A stretch of 64,000 nucleotides of DNA from Cytidiella melzeri (taxonomy: Eukaryota > Basidiomycota > Agaricomycetes > Polyporales > Irpicaceae), in assembly GCA_022592445.1 (NCBI GenBank), contig JABYQR010000173.1, positions 1-64,000 on the forward strand, read 5' to 3'. Below the pieces are notes generated by a model that saw only the letters and a list, made by a program, of their open reading frames with translations, was not told the DNA's origin and made no database searches. Made by a program: the position numbers and the translations under genes. This document shows, piece after piece, positions 24,987 to 36,423 of the stretch (its first letter is position 1; each line of letters opens with the position of its first letter).

Positions 24987-27058
24987 ATGGCCCCTCTCCA
25001 GCGCAACTGGCGTGCAATGTATTATCGCTTACCCCGCTTGACCCTCCTAGGACGATCTGTCCTCTTGCTAGGATGCGAGCTGTTGGCAAACGCAGTATGC
25101 TGGATCGTCGTCGGAATTTTGTTTGGACGAAACCAAGCTACTCGCCCGATCCTAAGCTTAGCGTTGCTCGCATGGGTAAGCCATCCCTCCCCCCTCTTCC
25201 GTTCTGCATCTTCTTACAGGCAAACTCCTTGCAGACCATTGGCTTGCGGCATGGCAAGTCTGACTGAACCGTATCCTCGTGATTATAGCAGAGCTGACGC
25301 CGTTGCACAGCTCTTGACGCCGATCACATCAGGTACCGTCTCCTTCACGATAATGACTTTGTACGTCCTCCTGTTGCTTCAGATGATACAATTTTGCTTA
25401 TGTGCAGTCGTCAGACCCACCTAGCTAATAGCAACGCAGTGCGATCGACAACGCAACCCGAAGCTTGATAAGCTTAGGACAGCTACCGGTCACCTGTGGT
25501 CTTTTCTTTTCACTTGGTCACAGTTCGATCGTCATTGCAGTGGTAGGTTTGCAGTGACCAAGTCAACCACATATTAGGGTTCTCACTTCTTTACTGAACA
25601 TATAGAACGTTGCTATAGCGATAAGCACTAGCGTGTACGAGCATATTGATGGTGTAGGCAGCGTCGGCGGTATCGTGGGTGAGAAGAGTTTGTTCAACTG
25701 AAAATCAAGCGTACCATGTTGCTGAAGCGATGACGATGTTCAGGCACTGCTGTCAGCGGTAGTTTCCTGTTCATCATCGGACTAGCGAACAGCATCATCC
25801 TCTACAAGGTACTCGCGAAGCGCCGCAAAGTAAGTGTCAAATGACTCAGCGCACGAGCGTACAGGTCTAATTCCTCTCGTGCAGATCAAGAGGGAGCGAG
25901 AGAGCCGCATAGCCCGTGGCGAAGACATCACTCAATTCGAGCGAGAGGTCGAAGCCGAAGAAAGCGCAGGCAACACCCTCATGATGCGCATCATCGGCCC
26001 AATAGTCACGTTCGTCAATCGGCCTTGGAAGATGTATCCAGTCGGCGTGCTATTCGGCTTTGGTAAGTTGAGTGTGAGGAAAATAAAGTTAAGCAATACT
26101 TACATCCAACCGTCAGGCTTCGATACCGCCTCTAGTATCGCTCTGTTGGCCACGTCGGCACTCGCAAGAAAAGACTCGAACGGAAGTGTCATACCATCCT
26201 CTCACATTGTCATTCTCCCGGTACGCATCTTACATTTCGTCTTCCTCGCACGCGATGGGCTCTCACGAATTCGCAGTTTCTCTTCACAGCCGGTATGACC
26301 CTCATCGACTCGATAGACTCGATCATCATGCTCTACTCTTACGCCGGATTTCCTGATCGCTCGTTCGCTCTCTTCGAGAGACGTGTGCCGCACGACGACA
26401 CTGCCTCCCAGCTTCTCTTTGAACCTACCCTCGCAAGGGTCGCATCGAGGACGCACAGTCAATCGTCTCAGCCGGACGACCAGGAGGCACCCGCGATGGC
26501 TGAGGTAGCCACACCGAAAACTGAGACCGTAGAATGCACAGAGAAATCTGTCGGTGAAATCGAACAGGTGGAGCTGGCTCAGGATGCTGCAGAGGCAGAG
26601 CGTGCTCGTCTGCTGCGAGTGAAGAGGAACGCCATGTCGAGTCTCAGCATCTTGCTCACTCTCATGAGCATTCTCGTTGCCTTCACGTACGTTTTCGTTT
26701 TCACAAATACGTCTCCCTGCTAATCTATAATTACCAGTATTTCGCTCATTGAAATCATGGGATTAATCGGGGACAACTGCACATCATGCCAGAAGGCCGC
26801 CAACGATCCCGATGGCGGCGGCTTGGCCGGAAGTTGGTGGCGTGGATGGGATAGGGTGAGTAAAAAACAACTCGCTCATGCATCTTCGACTCTGCTTTTC
26901 TGACTAGAGTGTGTGTGCAGGCAAACGATTTGTCTGGGTATATTGGAGCAGCGATCGTCGGCGCTTTCGTCACTGTCGTGGCTTGCTCATATGGTTCGCG
27001 CTACGCATACCGAAAATTCCAAGCTAGACACCGCGCATCTGAGGTTGCAGCACAGTAG
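24987..27058 (+). CDS. Nickel/cobalt transporter (NiCoT family)
   Basis: A multi-pass membrane permease importing Ni2+ (and perhaps Co2+), in fungi needed mainly for urease. Exon 1 (24987-25175) ends LALLAW. A 19-nt exon (25235-25253) encodes TIGLRH-A and a 22-nt exon (25311-25332) encodes LDADHIS, together giving the NiCoT signature H-x4-D-H (RHALDADH). The intron between them starts GC rather than GT (GCAAGT...CAG). Exon 4 continues AIDNATRSLISLGQ with FFSLGHSSIV, the second signature. Later exons give FGFDTASSIALL and GMTLIDSIDSIIMLY. A long charged cytosolic loop (26380-26620) precedes the last membrane segments. Stop TAG at 27056-27058. An alternative acceptor 15 nt upstream (exon from 25220) would add ANSLQ in frame. 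Confidence 0.92.
25254..25310 (+). other. GC-AG intron splitting the NiCoT signature
   Basis: 57-nt intron with donor CATG|GCAAGT and acceptor GCACAG|CTCTTG. Only this splice restores RHALDADHIS; no GT donor nearby does. GC-AG introns are a minor class in fungi and the extended donor (GCAAGT) is a good U1 match apart from the C. Confidence 0.8.
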
Positions 27059-27201
27059 AGAAGCCTGAACGTGATGTAAAGCCATCCGGGCGGAAAGTTG
27101 GAATTCATGATTAAACAGATCTGTCGTCGGGGACCATGTAACATCTTGTTATCGCGCTTACCACTTATTGTGATTTAAGCCAGACGCGCAGTAAGACCGA
27201 A

Positions 27202-28683
27202 TTAGTGTTGCATGCGCATGGACTCCCCGTACGCATCGTGGCGGCCAAACTCATTGTTGCTGCCATAGCCACCAGAACGCGGGGGAGCAAACAGGAACCT
27301 CACCGTGCCCTCGTTTCTGCCCAAGACGGAAGCCTCCACGTCCGCCTCGAACTCCTCCCAGCTGGTGTAGTCTCTGACCCTAGGAGGGTGCTCAGTCTCC
27401 CGCATTACAATCTTGAGCCGAGTGAGCTGGTCGGGTTTGTATGGCACTACTGGGAGAGGATGAGGTGCGGAGGCTATGTGGGGATTGCGAGAGGGGTGTG
27501 GCGACGAGGGAGTGCTTGGTGACGTGTTTACTTGGGGATTTTTGGCGCCTTGGATGAGGAGGTCGATGATTGTATGCGCGATTTCTGTGCTGTGTTTGAG
27601 CTGTCGAACGTCTGAAAACGTGGCGGACAAACGTACCATCAAGATCTTCTACATGGCTTTTGTACTTACGCTCCCAGGAACCGTTGGCGGAAAGGAGAGA
27701 AACAACCTCTTGTGCGTTACGACAGCCTGCCTCGGTGGGTATTGAGTTTGGGTCTTGCTCGAACCATGACAACCGTGCAGCGAGGTAGACGCATGCTATT
27801 GCCACTACGTGGGGAGGGAACATGAGGTTCACCAGGGTGCGGAAACTGTCGATCGCGAGTCGCCATGCTAGCTTGGACACCTTCTTTGACACTGCGAGCG
27901 CGCTGAGTAGATAGCAAAAACAGACAAGTCAGATATGCACCTTTCAAGCCTCTGGATATCTTGATGACATAAGGAAAGGGCATGCGAGAGGTGAAATTGA
28001 AGCAAATCGTCTCGAGCATGAGTCGCTCGACAGCAAGAAGACGTTGGCGGTCGTGTTCGACGGTCTGAAGAAGCGACGTTATCAGCGATAAGGAGCTTTC
28101 AAAGAGGCGACACCTACAGCAGGGTCCATGTCAACTTCTCCTGCGACAGATTTGGACTTTGCAGCCAGCTCAGGGAAACGCACAGCGTATGAAACCATCA
28201 ATATTTCTCGTGGTTTCTTCAGGGTATCGTGCATCTTTGTCGACACATAGAGGGCTGCCAATGACACATCCTAGCTCCAGTCAGTAACAAAAGCCCAAAA
28301 GCGCTGATCACGGTGACTTACATGATAACTGAAGTCCTTTCGAGAGAAAAACAGGTGGAAGCGGTGGTACAAGTTTTGCGCTGTAGCAATCGTCTTCCTT
28401 GGACTACATCCGTCACGCATCAGATGACTATGCAGTAACTCTGTGCACATAAGAACAGGACTTACTAGCCAGTTTTGGATCCAATTGCTTCAATAAAGCC
28501 ACATGCCTGCTGTCGCTGCTTCTCTTCTTGAGTCACGTTCAGTTTGCCTCGTTGTCTCTCCGACATCCGTTCCACCATCTCAGGCGTAAAATACGGAGAG
28601 TGGTATTTTATATGTGAGGCTGGCATTGGAGCCTGTGTAGGTGAGTCTCTACTAGGGCCGCCGTGAGGCGTGCTTGTTTCCAT
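27202..28683 (-). CDS. Cyclin of the CTD-kinase type (Ctk2/cyclin K-like)
   Basis: A regulatory partner of a Cdk9/Cdk12-type kinase that phosphorylates the RNA polymerase II C-terminal domain. The N-terminus (METSTPHGG) leads to HSPYFTPEMVERMSERQRG. A cyclin box follows across several exons (NLYHRFHLFF, DVSLAALYVSTKMHDTLKKP, RLMLETICFNF, PFPYVIKISRGLK). The second half resembles Ctk2 closely (LAWRLAIDSFRTL, PHVVAIACVYLAARL). The C-terminal 130 residues are Pro/Ser-rich and end ESMRMQH at 27202. The start at 28683 is the first ATG in frame; an upstream extension has no ATG. Cyclin L or T membership is the main alternative. Confidence 0.85.
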
Positions 28684-28994
28684 TTTGTTACGCAAGACTG
28701 GTTCGCGGTGTTGGCTCAGTGTTACGCAACGCTTGCGAGTGGAGACGAAACCAGTGCTCGATTGGCGCTCATCTTTGTGGCGTCCACGTGGAGCGTCTCA
28801 TCTAATCTAATCTAGCACGCTAATGGGAAGCGTTCTACATTCCCTTCAGGCAGGACTTAATGAATATAAGCGCTGCTTCAGTTATGTTATTCGACGATAC
28901 AGGTGCGTGTTGATACATTTAGGGTTGATAGGGAACTATATGACAGCTGGGGCGAATGAGTAAGTGGTAGCTTCGTGGTCGGGGGATGTGGATC
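28684..28994. other. Intergenic region, cyclin promoter
   Basis: 311 bp between the cyclin start and the Nas2 stop (both minus). It includes a repeated ATCTAATCTAATCTA stretch at about 28799-28813. Nothing else recognised. Confidence 0.4.
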
Positions 28995-29697
28995 TTACCC
29001 TAGAAGACCTCTACCTCCCCATCCTTTCCGTGGTACAAATGTTAACGTGACTACTTCATCTCTTGGGCGTAGTACACGGATCGCAAGCTCCCGCTGCATA
29101 TCATGAGTCCGAGCTCGGCTGTAGATTGATACAATGCGCCACTCACGTTTTCGTTCGCAGCTACAAGATTTACCAGCGGTGTCAGAGCATTGGAGGAAAA
29201 CGAAGATTTTGTCAACGATCCAAAGGACAGAATTAAATCATCTCTCCTCAGTCCCTGGAGATTGAATCAGCTCATGACACTGGATATCGATACAAGTCAC
29301 TCACAGCAGATGCAGCTGGACTGCCAGGCGCAACGCCGTCCACCTTAGCAAACGGATTGGGACCTGATGTTACGGGGCTAGACGACTTCTCTGAAGTCTT
29401 GTCCAACACAAGCGAGGGATCATATACCCCTTGCAGTCCCTTGTATATGGAGTCCATGATTGCAGTTAGGTCGTTCCGGAGCTCAATGATCCTCACACGC
29501 GCATGTCGCACTTCCCATATATCCATGTCTGCTCTTGGGAACCCTTCTGCATCGACCAATGGAGTCTGCATAGTACAGTTATTCGACTTGAGGATTTCGG
29601 ACTGTTTGCGAATGGCAGCCTCGATCTCGTCTTTGCGCAACATTAGGGCGCGAACTTGGTCGGCTGCAGTCTCTTTCGGTTCGAGAGTCATGCCCAT
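28995..29697 (-). CDS. NAS2: Proteasome base assembly chaperone Nas2 (PSMD9/p27)
   Basis: A chaperone of 26S proteasome assembly whose PDZ domain binds the C-terminal tail of the Rpt5 ATPase and delays base docking on the core particle. The first exon (29697 to about 29305) has the helical N-terminal domain: VRALMLRKDEIEAAIRKQ, then PLVDAEGFPRADMDIWEVRHAR and IIELRNDLTAIM. The PDZ part spans three exons: FAKVDGVAPGSPAASA, GLRRDDLILSFGSL, and a last exon with RELAIRVLRPRDE and TLTFVPRKGWGGRGLLG. The stop is at 28995. This is the standard Nas2/PSMD9 layout at about 200 residues. It is divergent from ALG6, with 258 bp between start codons. Confidence 0.93.
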
Positions 29698-29955
29698 GGA
29701 GTAAGGTATAGAACGCCAACAAGATGTTTCAGAGGATCACTGAATGTAGAGTCGATGTCCGAGTGGCAGGACAGTGGTAAGTAGCATTACGCGTCCCTTG
29801 AAGGAAGGACGCAATTACAGAAATAAATATTTACAAATACGACGACCTCACGCTAACGAATACTGCTGTGCGCCGCAAGTTACGCTGAACGTCCACCTTG
29901 TCGACCCGCTTCTGCTGAGCGCAGCATCTCTCGTACCCAAGGTTTCATTCTGGAC

Positions 29956-32650
29956 ATGTCGGACACCTCACAATACTCTGTAGGGGAAAGCTCATCCTCG
30001 CAGTCCCGGCGAAATCCAAGACTGCCCATACCGTTCCCAAGTCAGGACTATAGCCTGAACACGCTTCATGCAGAACCTGGACGCCATCCACGGCCTACGC
30101 CCACACTCAGAATGTCTTCCCCAGCTGGAATTCGAAGCAACGCGTCAGTAATACGTTGTCGTCGATGTGCAACTCGCTGACGTGCTGAACTAGCTCGGAT
30201 ACGGACCACTCAGACATTGTGGCACCTATACCGCGTAGGCATCTTGATATCCAACGTTCGGAAAGCCAGCACTGGCTAGGATCCCCACCTTTATCTCCTG
30301 TGTCTGTCATCTCTGAAGCCGCCTCCCCGCTGTCCTTCGCTTCTACTTCACCTACGCGCACGCGAAGAAGGTACTCTCAGAGCATCATCTCACTTCTGGA
30401 GTCAGAGAAGGACAGACGAAGACCTCCGTTACCAACTATACCGCAAGGGATCTCATCCGGCGCAGAAAAGCGTGACCTGCATGGTAGCCCAGCGAGAGGT
30501 TGGGTGCGATGGATGCATAAGCAAGGGTTCAGGGACTGGGTAGTCGTCATCGCAATCTTACTATCAGCATTGGTCAAGTGGTGTGTGGGGCTGGGATCAT
30601 ATTCAGGCGAGCAATTTCTCTACATTTACTCTATGGCAGTGATAGAGCTTGAATGTATGTATAGGAAGGGCCATGCCACCCATGTTTGGTGACTACGAAG
30701 CCCAGCGGCATTGGATGGAACTGACTATCCACTTACCTATTCATCAATGGTACACCTACGATCTTGAGTACTGGGGTCTTGACTACCCTCCTTTAACGGC
30801 ATACATTTCGTGGATTTGTGGTGTAGTGTAAGTCATCCACCATTCTCGAAGCCGAATTGCACTCATGCGGGTATAGTGGCTTTTGGGTAAACCCAGAATG
30901 GGTTGCTCTCTTCAAGTCTCGTGGATTCGAAGATGATGCAAGCAAGAATTTCTTGCGGGCGACTGTACTCGTGTGGGACCTGCTCATCTACGTTCCAGCC
31001 GTTATTCTCTTTACGCGTACCTGGCAGGGCAACAGGTCTACACGGACACAAGTACGTTTCACGCTGCAATTCTCCGAATAGAAGCCAACACATTTGCAGC
31101 ATGTAGCTCTTTTGACATTATTACTACAGCCGGCCTTGTTAATAGTCGACTTTGGACACTTCCAGTATAATTCAGTGATGCTTGGTATGTGAGACCAGTA
31201 TCCTGGCAAGCATGTGGCTAACCACATATGCGTAGGATTCACTTTGCTGGCTGTTGCTTGCTTTGGGTCAGGCAACGACCTTTTAGGCGCATTTTTCTTT
31301 GTACAAAGCCTCGGTTTCAAGCAGATGGCTCTGTATTATGCTCCAGCCATTGGCTCGTATTTGCTCGCAAAATGTGTCTACCTTGGCTCCACGAATGGGT
31401 AAATATATGCATTTTCTCTTTGACTTATCGCGCTGAAATACTATCTTATGTATGCAGAACTAGACTTCTTGTCCGTCTTGCCTTCGTGACGACTGCGTCC
31501 TTCTTCTTTTTATTCCTACCGTGGCTTCCACCCTTTGCACCACTCTCAGCCATTTTGGGCCCAATCACCAGGATCTTTCCGTTCTCTCGCGGTCTCTTTG
31601 AAGACAAGGTCGCAAATTTCTGGTGTGCCTCTAACGTCCTCTTCAAATGGAGAGTCTGGTTCTCTCGCGAAGTTCTAGTCAAATTGTCTGCTGGGCTTAC
31701 CGCCATAGGATTCGCCCCTAGCGTCATTGGGCTTCTGTATAATGGCTTCAAATTGAGCAAGGTGGCGCCGAGTGCTAACGACAAGGCTACGTCGTCGCCG
31801 ATCCTTCCACTGCTTCCATACGCCCTCCTTGGCTCTGCGATGTCCTTCTTCCTGTTCTCGTTTCAAGTCCACGAGAAGACGATTCTGGTACCTCTGCTGC
31901 CTCTCACGCTCCTCCTCTCGAGCGCTGCCAACGATTCTTTCACCTTCCAACTTGGCGTTCTCGTGAACAACGTTGCGACCTTTAGGTTAGTGATTTTGTA
32001 GCCGTGTGTGGCGTGCGGAAGATTGAATTTCTCGCTTACAGCATGTGGCCTTTGCTCAAGAAGGATGGAGTTGCCGTTCAGTATTTTGCGCTCATATTAC
32101 TTTGGAACCGGCTGATCGGGTATTCGCCTCTTGACGCGACATCTGTCCTTTTGCGCTATGGCTCTCTGGTATGTGATCCGAACCGTCGCTGGTTTTAAAG
32201 ACTAACGTGCTTAATCAACAGGCGACGTACGCTGCGTGCATTTTCCTACATCTGGCCGAAGCTCTCATTCCTCCGCCGGCTCGTCTTCCCGATATCTACG
32301 CCGTTCTCAACGTTCTGATTAGCACTCCGGTCTTTGCCTTCGCCTGGCTGTGGTCAATCAAACGGGGAGTCGAGGTTGGCTGGGCACTTGGTGGTCTCGG
32401 AATTACCCAAGGCGCCGCGAAATTGAAGACTGCCGGCGAGAGGACGACGTCGTTCTCCAGGGCGAGAGTGCCTAGCGACGTGTCTGCATCCATTGCCTCT
32501 GCTTCGAATGGCAATGGCTCTGCAGGTGGATTCTCTTCTGCCCTGGTGGAAAAGCAAGGCATGAGGTCACTCAGGCTGAAAAGTACAGGGTACTCCCAAG
32601 GGCGACAGTTGTCGTCAAGGACAATGAGTCCTGCGATGGACCTGCATTGA
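29956..32650 (+). CDS. ALG6: Dolichyl-P-Glc:Man9GlcNAc2-PP-dolichol glucosyltransferase (Alg6)
   Basis: An ER membrane enzyme that adds the first glucose to the lipid-linked oligosaccharide for N-glycosylation. The family motifs are in order: [13 protein letters not shown] (about 30685), [19 protein letters not shown] (about 30750), [10 protein letters not shown] (about 31160) and [11 protein letters not shown] (about 31315). Many hydrophobic segments follow, including [17 protein letters not shown]. At least seven introns of 50-65 nt are removed, the first at about 30143-30194. The N-terminus is unusual: about 180 mostly hydrophilic, Ser/Pro/Arg-rich residues precede the first membrane span ([15 protein letters not shown]), longer than in yeast Alg6. 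The hydrophilic C-terminal tail of about 90 residues also looks lineage-specific. The ALG8 paralogue is less likely given motif wording. Confidence 0.9.
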
Positions 32651-32896
32651 TTGGGGTGGATGTACCATAGATATTCTGAGATGGTTGTATGTAACCCAGC
32701 AGAGATTACATGCATATGCCATGTTCAATATGCAACATTTATTTCAGTACACTTGACTGCCTTCCAAGAGCACATATCCTTCAAACAGTAAATTTAAACT
32801 TCCAATAGCCCATTGCCACAAATCTATTCACTTGGTGTACACACCAGCTCAACTGAGCGGCATACAAACACACAAACGAAAAAGAAAAGGGAGATC

Positions 32897-33086
32897 CCCC
32901 GACGACACAAGCCGGTACTGCAGTGGCAAGGTCATCGCGCTCTCAAGTTGCAAGCAGAGCTCGAGAGACAAGGGCGGCAAAAATTAGATAACCAAGAATG
33001 AGGGCGGTGCCCTCATAATAGTGGTTAAACTATTAAGAACAGATACTACACTTGATCTAAGCCAAAAGGCCAGAGTGGTAAGGATT
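32897..33086 (-). ncRNA. U2 spliceosomal snRNA
   Basis: On the minus strand, 33086 downward reads AATCCTTACC, then GGCCTTTTGGCTTAGATCAAG and GTGTAGTATCTGTTC. This is the U2 5' domain with the branch-point recognition element GTAGTA. It continues with stem IIa/IIb (TTAATAGTTTAACCACTATT; GAGGGC...GCCCTC), then an Sm site AATTTTTG at about 32979-32986. After that come stem III (CTCGAGCTC...) and stem IV with the conserved loop TGCAGTACC (about 32914-32922). The 5' end is set from conservation and the 3' end from the closing of stem IV, so both may be off by about 10 nt. It is the snRNA that pairs with intron branch points, fitting the intron-rich genes around it. Confidence 0.93.
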
Positions 33087-33105
33087 CTGGGAGGACGAGG
33101 GTAGG

Positions 33106-33113
33106 CTTATATA
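33106..33113 (-). promoter_or_regulatory. TATA box of the U2 snRNA gene
   Basis: TATATAAG on the minus strand, about 20-27 bp upstream of the inferred 5' end of U2, a position expected for RNA polymerase II transcription. Confidence 0.6.
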
Positions 33114-33549
33114 CAGTGCGCGCTGTGCGCACGGACCACCTACACTATTTTGATGGAACGAGCCGAGCATCTGAGATCTCGACGCTACTTCCGTTTCAAT
33201 TAGGGTTTCCAAATGCGCTACCTCCCGTTCTGCGGGAACACTAAGTACTATGGCTTGGATGAATGTCAGCAGTATGTGCCGCTTTTCCCTGAGACGGCAC
33301 CATTACCGCAATGCGTATTCACATATACCGAGCTCTGGCAGAATACGAACAGAATTTGTGATGACATTGACAAGACAAGCTATCCAAAGACAATCTATCC
33401 AAACAAATCTAGTTGTATCTATGGGAGTAGGACGTGATGTTCGAAAAAATCCTGCACCTGCACGTCTCCTTCGCCAATGTCTGTTTTCCAAGGGACGCCA
33501 ACATGGATGAACACACTGATGTATGGCCGCGAAGGCCCGTCCACAAGCG
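33114..33549. other. Intergenic region upstream of U2 / downstream of antiporter
   Basis: Upstream region of the U2 gene and 3' flank of the antiporter gene, both minus-strand. The small open frames 33213-33437 and 33303-33626 lack domains and are judged chance. No upstream snRNA promoter element was confidently assigned. Confidence 0.4.
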
Positions 33550-36117
33550 TTATTGAGACGGTGTGAAGTGGACCGACTTGATAGGCGTCTGCATTCCAGA
33601 AGGGGGCCTATCGTTGTCATCGACAAATTCGACCCGGGGTTTCATAGCAGTGGGGGTAGCGCTTCCGCCTTCAACACCATCGCGGATGATGGTTAGTCGC
33701 CTCTCCAGGGCCTGAGCTTCCTTGGACTCCACCATTGCAGGCAATTGCTTGGAGGATAGTCAACTTCCAGTCCACTCGTTCACGAATGAACATACCTCAT
33801 CAGTGGTATCGCTAGTGGGAGTCCCAGGAGCCTCCAATCCAGTATTTCGGCGTCTGAGAGAGCTCTCTCTCGTGCGGGGAGGCTCTTGCAGGAAAGAAGC
33901 CTCGCCAAACTGGACAATGTGAGAATCCTGGAGACTAGTTTGTGACGTAACTTGGACGTCTGCGTCTTGAGCTGTAGGTGTCCGAGTAGTCTCATCGGCG
34001 GAGCCTTTCTGCGTACCGACTTCCACGTCAGGTTGCAAGACTGAGCCGGCTACGTTCAAGACTCCCGATGCGTCGGCGGGCATGCGGCGGATGCCAACAA
34101 GCCACTCGGGCATTGTATTGTTACGAGACGTCAAGGTGCGCGTCAGGGAAACCGTCTGGGAATGGATGCGACGGCTGAATGAGAAAAAGGGTATGGACAA
34201 GCCATCTGGAGGGAGTTAAGCTAAGCATGGCAAAGGTATATTCGATACGACGTACGGATGAGAATTGAGCAAAGCACGATGAATGAGACTATAATCTGTA
34301 AGCTTGCTGCCAAGTACTCCTGTTGATTCTGAGGAGGAGATTGAGGCGTGGGCAGCCGTGTTAAAGCTAAAGTAGACACAAAAACAGCTCCTACACCCAT
34401 CTATATGACGATAACTCAGCGAGAATCTACGCGCATACCAGGGAGATGATACGTACAGGGCCTGTGGTCATAGATTTAGTGATGGAGTGTGCAATAAACT
34501 ATACAACGCACCAAAATGACCGGAGAAGAGAGCCTCTCTCCAGCCAGATATCTCGGGAATCCAGCGATATAAGATCAACATGGCCGGGATGCGACGTATC
34601 ACAAGGATGGCCAGAAACAGTACTATAAGACGCCAAGGCGTGATGCCCAACTGTGGGGAGTTGAAGTCGGAGAAGGGTAGCCACGCGCCGATGTATACAA
34701 AGCATGCACAGTTGAGGACAAGATCGATCACCGAAGAAAACACCTCGTTTTTGATTTGCAGATTGAAATGGCCATCCCAAGAAACGGCTGTACCTACATT
34801 GATTAAGTTCACATCAGGAAAGGGCCATCAACACCAGTGGGATGACAGTTGTCATACCTGCAGCGAAGGCAGCTAGTAAATCGTCGGTGCCCAAGGTGCT
34901 CGCAATACCTATTGTGAGCAATGCCAACGCCAAGTATTGGGCTACATACGACTCTCGGTCGATATAGCCATGGTTGTGAGAAAACTTCATCACTTTGGCA
35001 AAGCCGATTCCTAAAAGCTTATTTAATGACCTGGCATTGGCTAAGAAATCATCAGTTTTACCCATAATGGCCCCTATGAGCGTACCCAGAATAACTTCGT
35101 CTTGATTGTGGACCGGCGTCGTCAGCAATAAAGGGAACCAATACTTGACAGTCACTCACAAAGCCAACCAACCAAGAACCATTTGGCAATTGCGACACGT
35201 CGGGAGGCTTCTACAGTCAGATATATGGAGATGCTGAGGAATGGGTACGCCATGCCATCATTAGCGGCGGATTCTGCAGCTAAAATACGCCTAAGATTGA
35301 CAGGAACGTGCTTGATCGCATATCTTCCACCTAGCCTGGAATGAGAATTTTTATGCAGCGATGTTGTCTTCTACACACCAACTATAGCGGCGCATATGAT
35401 AGGATCGGTGGGAGTAAGACACGCCGCTATCGCAAGCGCAGAGATGTAATTTAAAGGCCCAAAGATCCCGTATATCACAGCTGTATGTAACCGTTAACAC
35501 TTCTTTATAGATTGTATTCATATGCTGACTCACCGGCAACCACAACCCAGCCAAATGCCATGGTAGGGACGACCATGATGAGCAGACCTCTCGCGTGGTC
35601 GGCTAGATATGACTGCGGTAGTTCGACCCCTATGGCAAACAATCCTGTCGCCAGGACGACACGCATTACCTCCAGTGTGATTTGTTGGGTGTGATCTCCC
35701 CATGCGCGTGGATTGAAGATGTCCGCACAATGTGGCCCCATCAGCACACCGAACGCAGTTCCTAGCACGACCTCGGAGATATAGAGCTGTAAGAGTAGAA
35801 TTAGCTGGTTGCAAGATGTCACACAGATAGGAGGTGCGCACCTTTTCCTTTACCAACAAGGATATCATGCTAAACTGTGGCCGTAGTTAGCTGCAGCTCA
35901 ATAGATAAGGACATTCGATGAGAACAATTGCCACTGATCGTCGAACTTTAGATGACTGCACAGTAGACATCACTTACTGCGACAACAAAGCCTCCAAGAA
36001 CTATGTAGGCCAGCGAAGGACCAGTGACCTGGAATGGGAACCCATAGAGCGAGTTTGTGAGCCGAAATGGGAGTGCAGTGTGTCACGGACTTCCAGTAGT
36101 TTCAAGTCCCACGCCAT
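33550..36117 (-). CDS. Na+/H+ antiporter, fungal Nha1/Sod2 type
   Basis: A plasma-membrane antiporter exporting Na+ (and K+) in exchange for protons. Exon 1 (ATG at 36117) encodes MAWDLKLLE and is spliced (donor GTCCGT, acceptor CCATTCCAG) to VTGPSLAYIVLGGFVV. This mirrors the start of fungal Nha1 proteins (x-F-E-V-T-x-P-x-L-A-Y). Next come SLLVKEK, LGTAFGVLMGPHCADIFNPRAWG and GLFAIGVELPQSYL. The family's transport-site Asp pair region follows: CLTPTDPI and AAESAANDGMAYPF. Further on are GTDDLLAAFAAG and FSGHFGPMGVGAVF. About twelve membrane spans are followed by a hydrophilic tail of about 200 residues ending HFTPSQ. The donor of intron 1 is a weak GT site, so the start exon is the least certain part. 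Confidence 0.9.
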
Positions 36118-36423
36118 ATTATGCTATCTCTCGGGTAGAAGGAGGCTTTGCCTTGAGTAGAGGGGGGGACGCTTCGGGGTGCAATGGCAAAACACTCGCA
36201 AGGACGGCGCAAGGTGGAGATGACGGCTGCAGACAGAGCAGAATTGAGCGTCTAATCAATACTTACATCCTAGCCGGCCAATGGTCCGGATGACCGGCTC
36301 GGCTCTCCCGATGTCGGGCGGGTGTTGGACTCGCTGAAGTCGACTCACACCGACACGACCATCGTCTGAGCCTCGTCGACCTTCCGCGGCCGACTCTCTC
36401 GCATACTCTTTCCCAAACCTCTT
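36118..36423. other. Divergent promoter region antiporter / F-box-UIM gene
   Basis: 306 bp between divergent starts. No TATA or repeated motif stood out. Confidence 0.4.
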
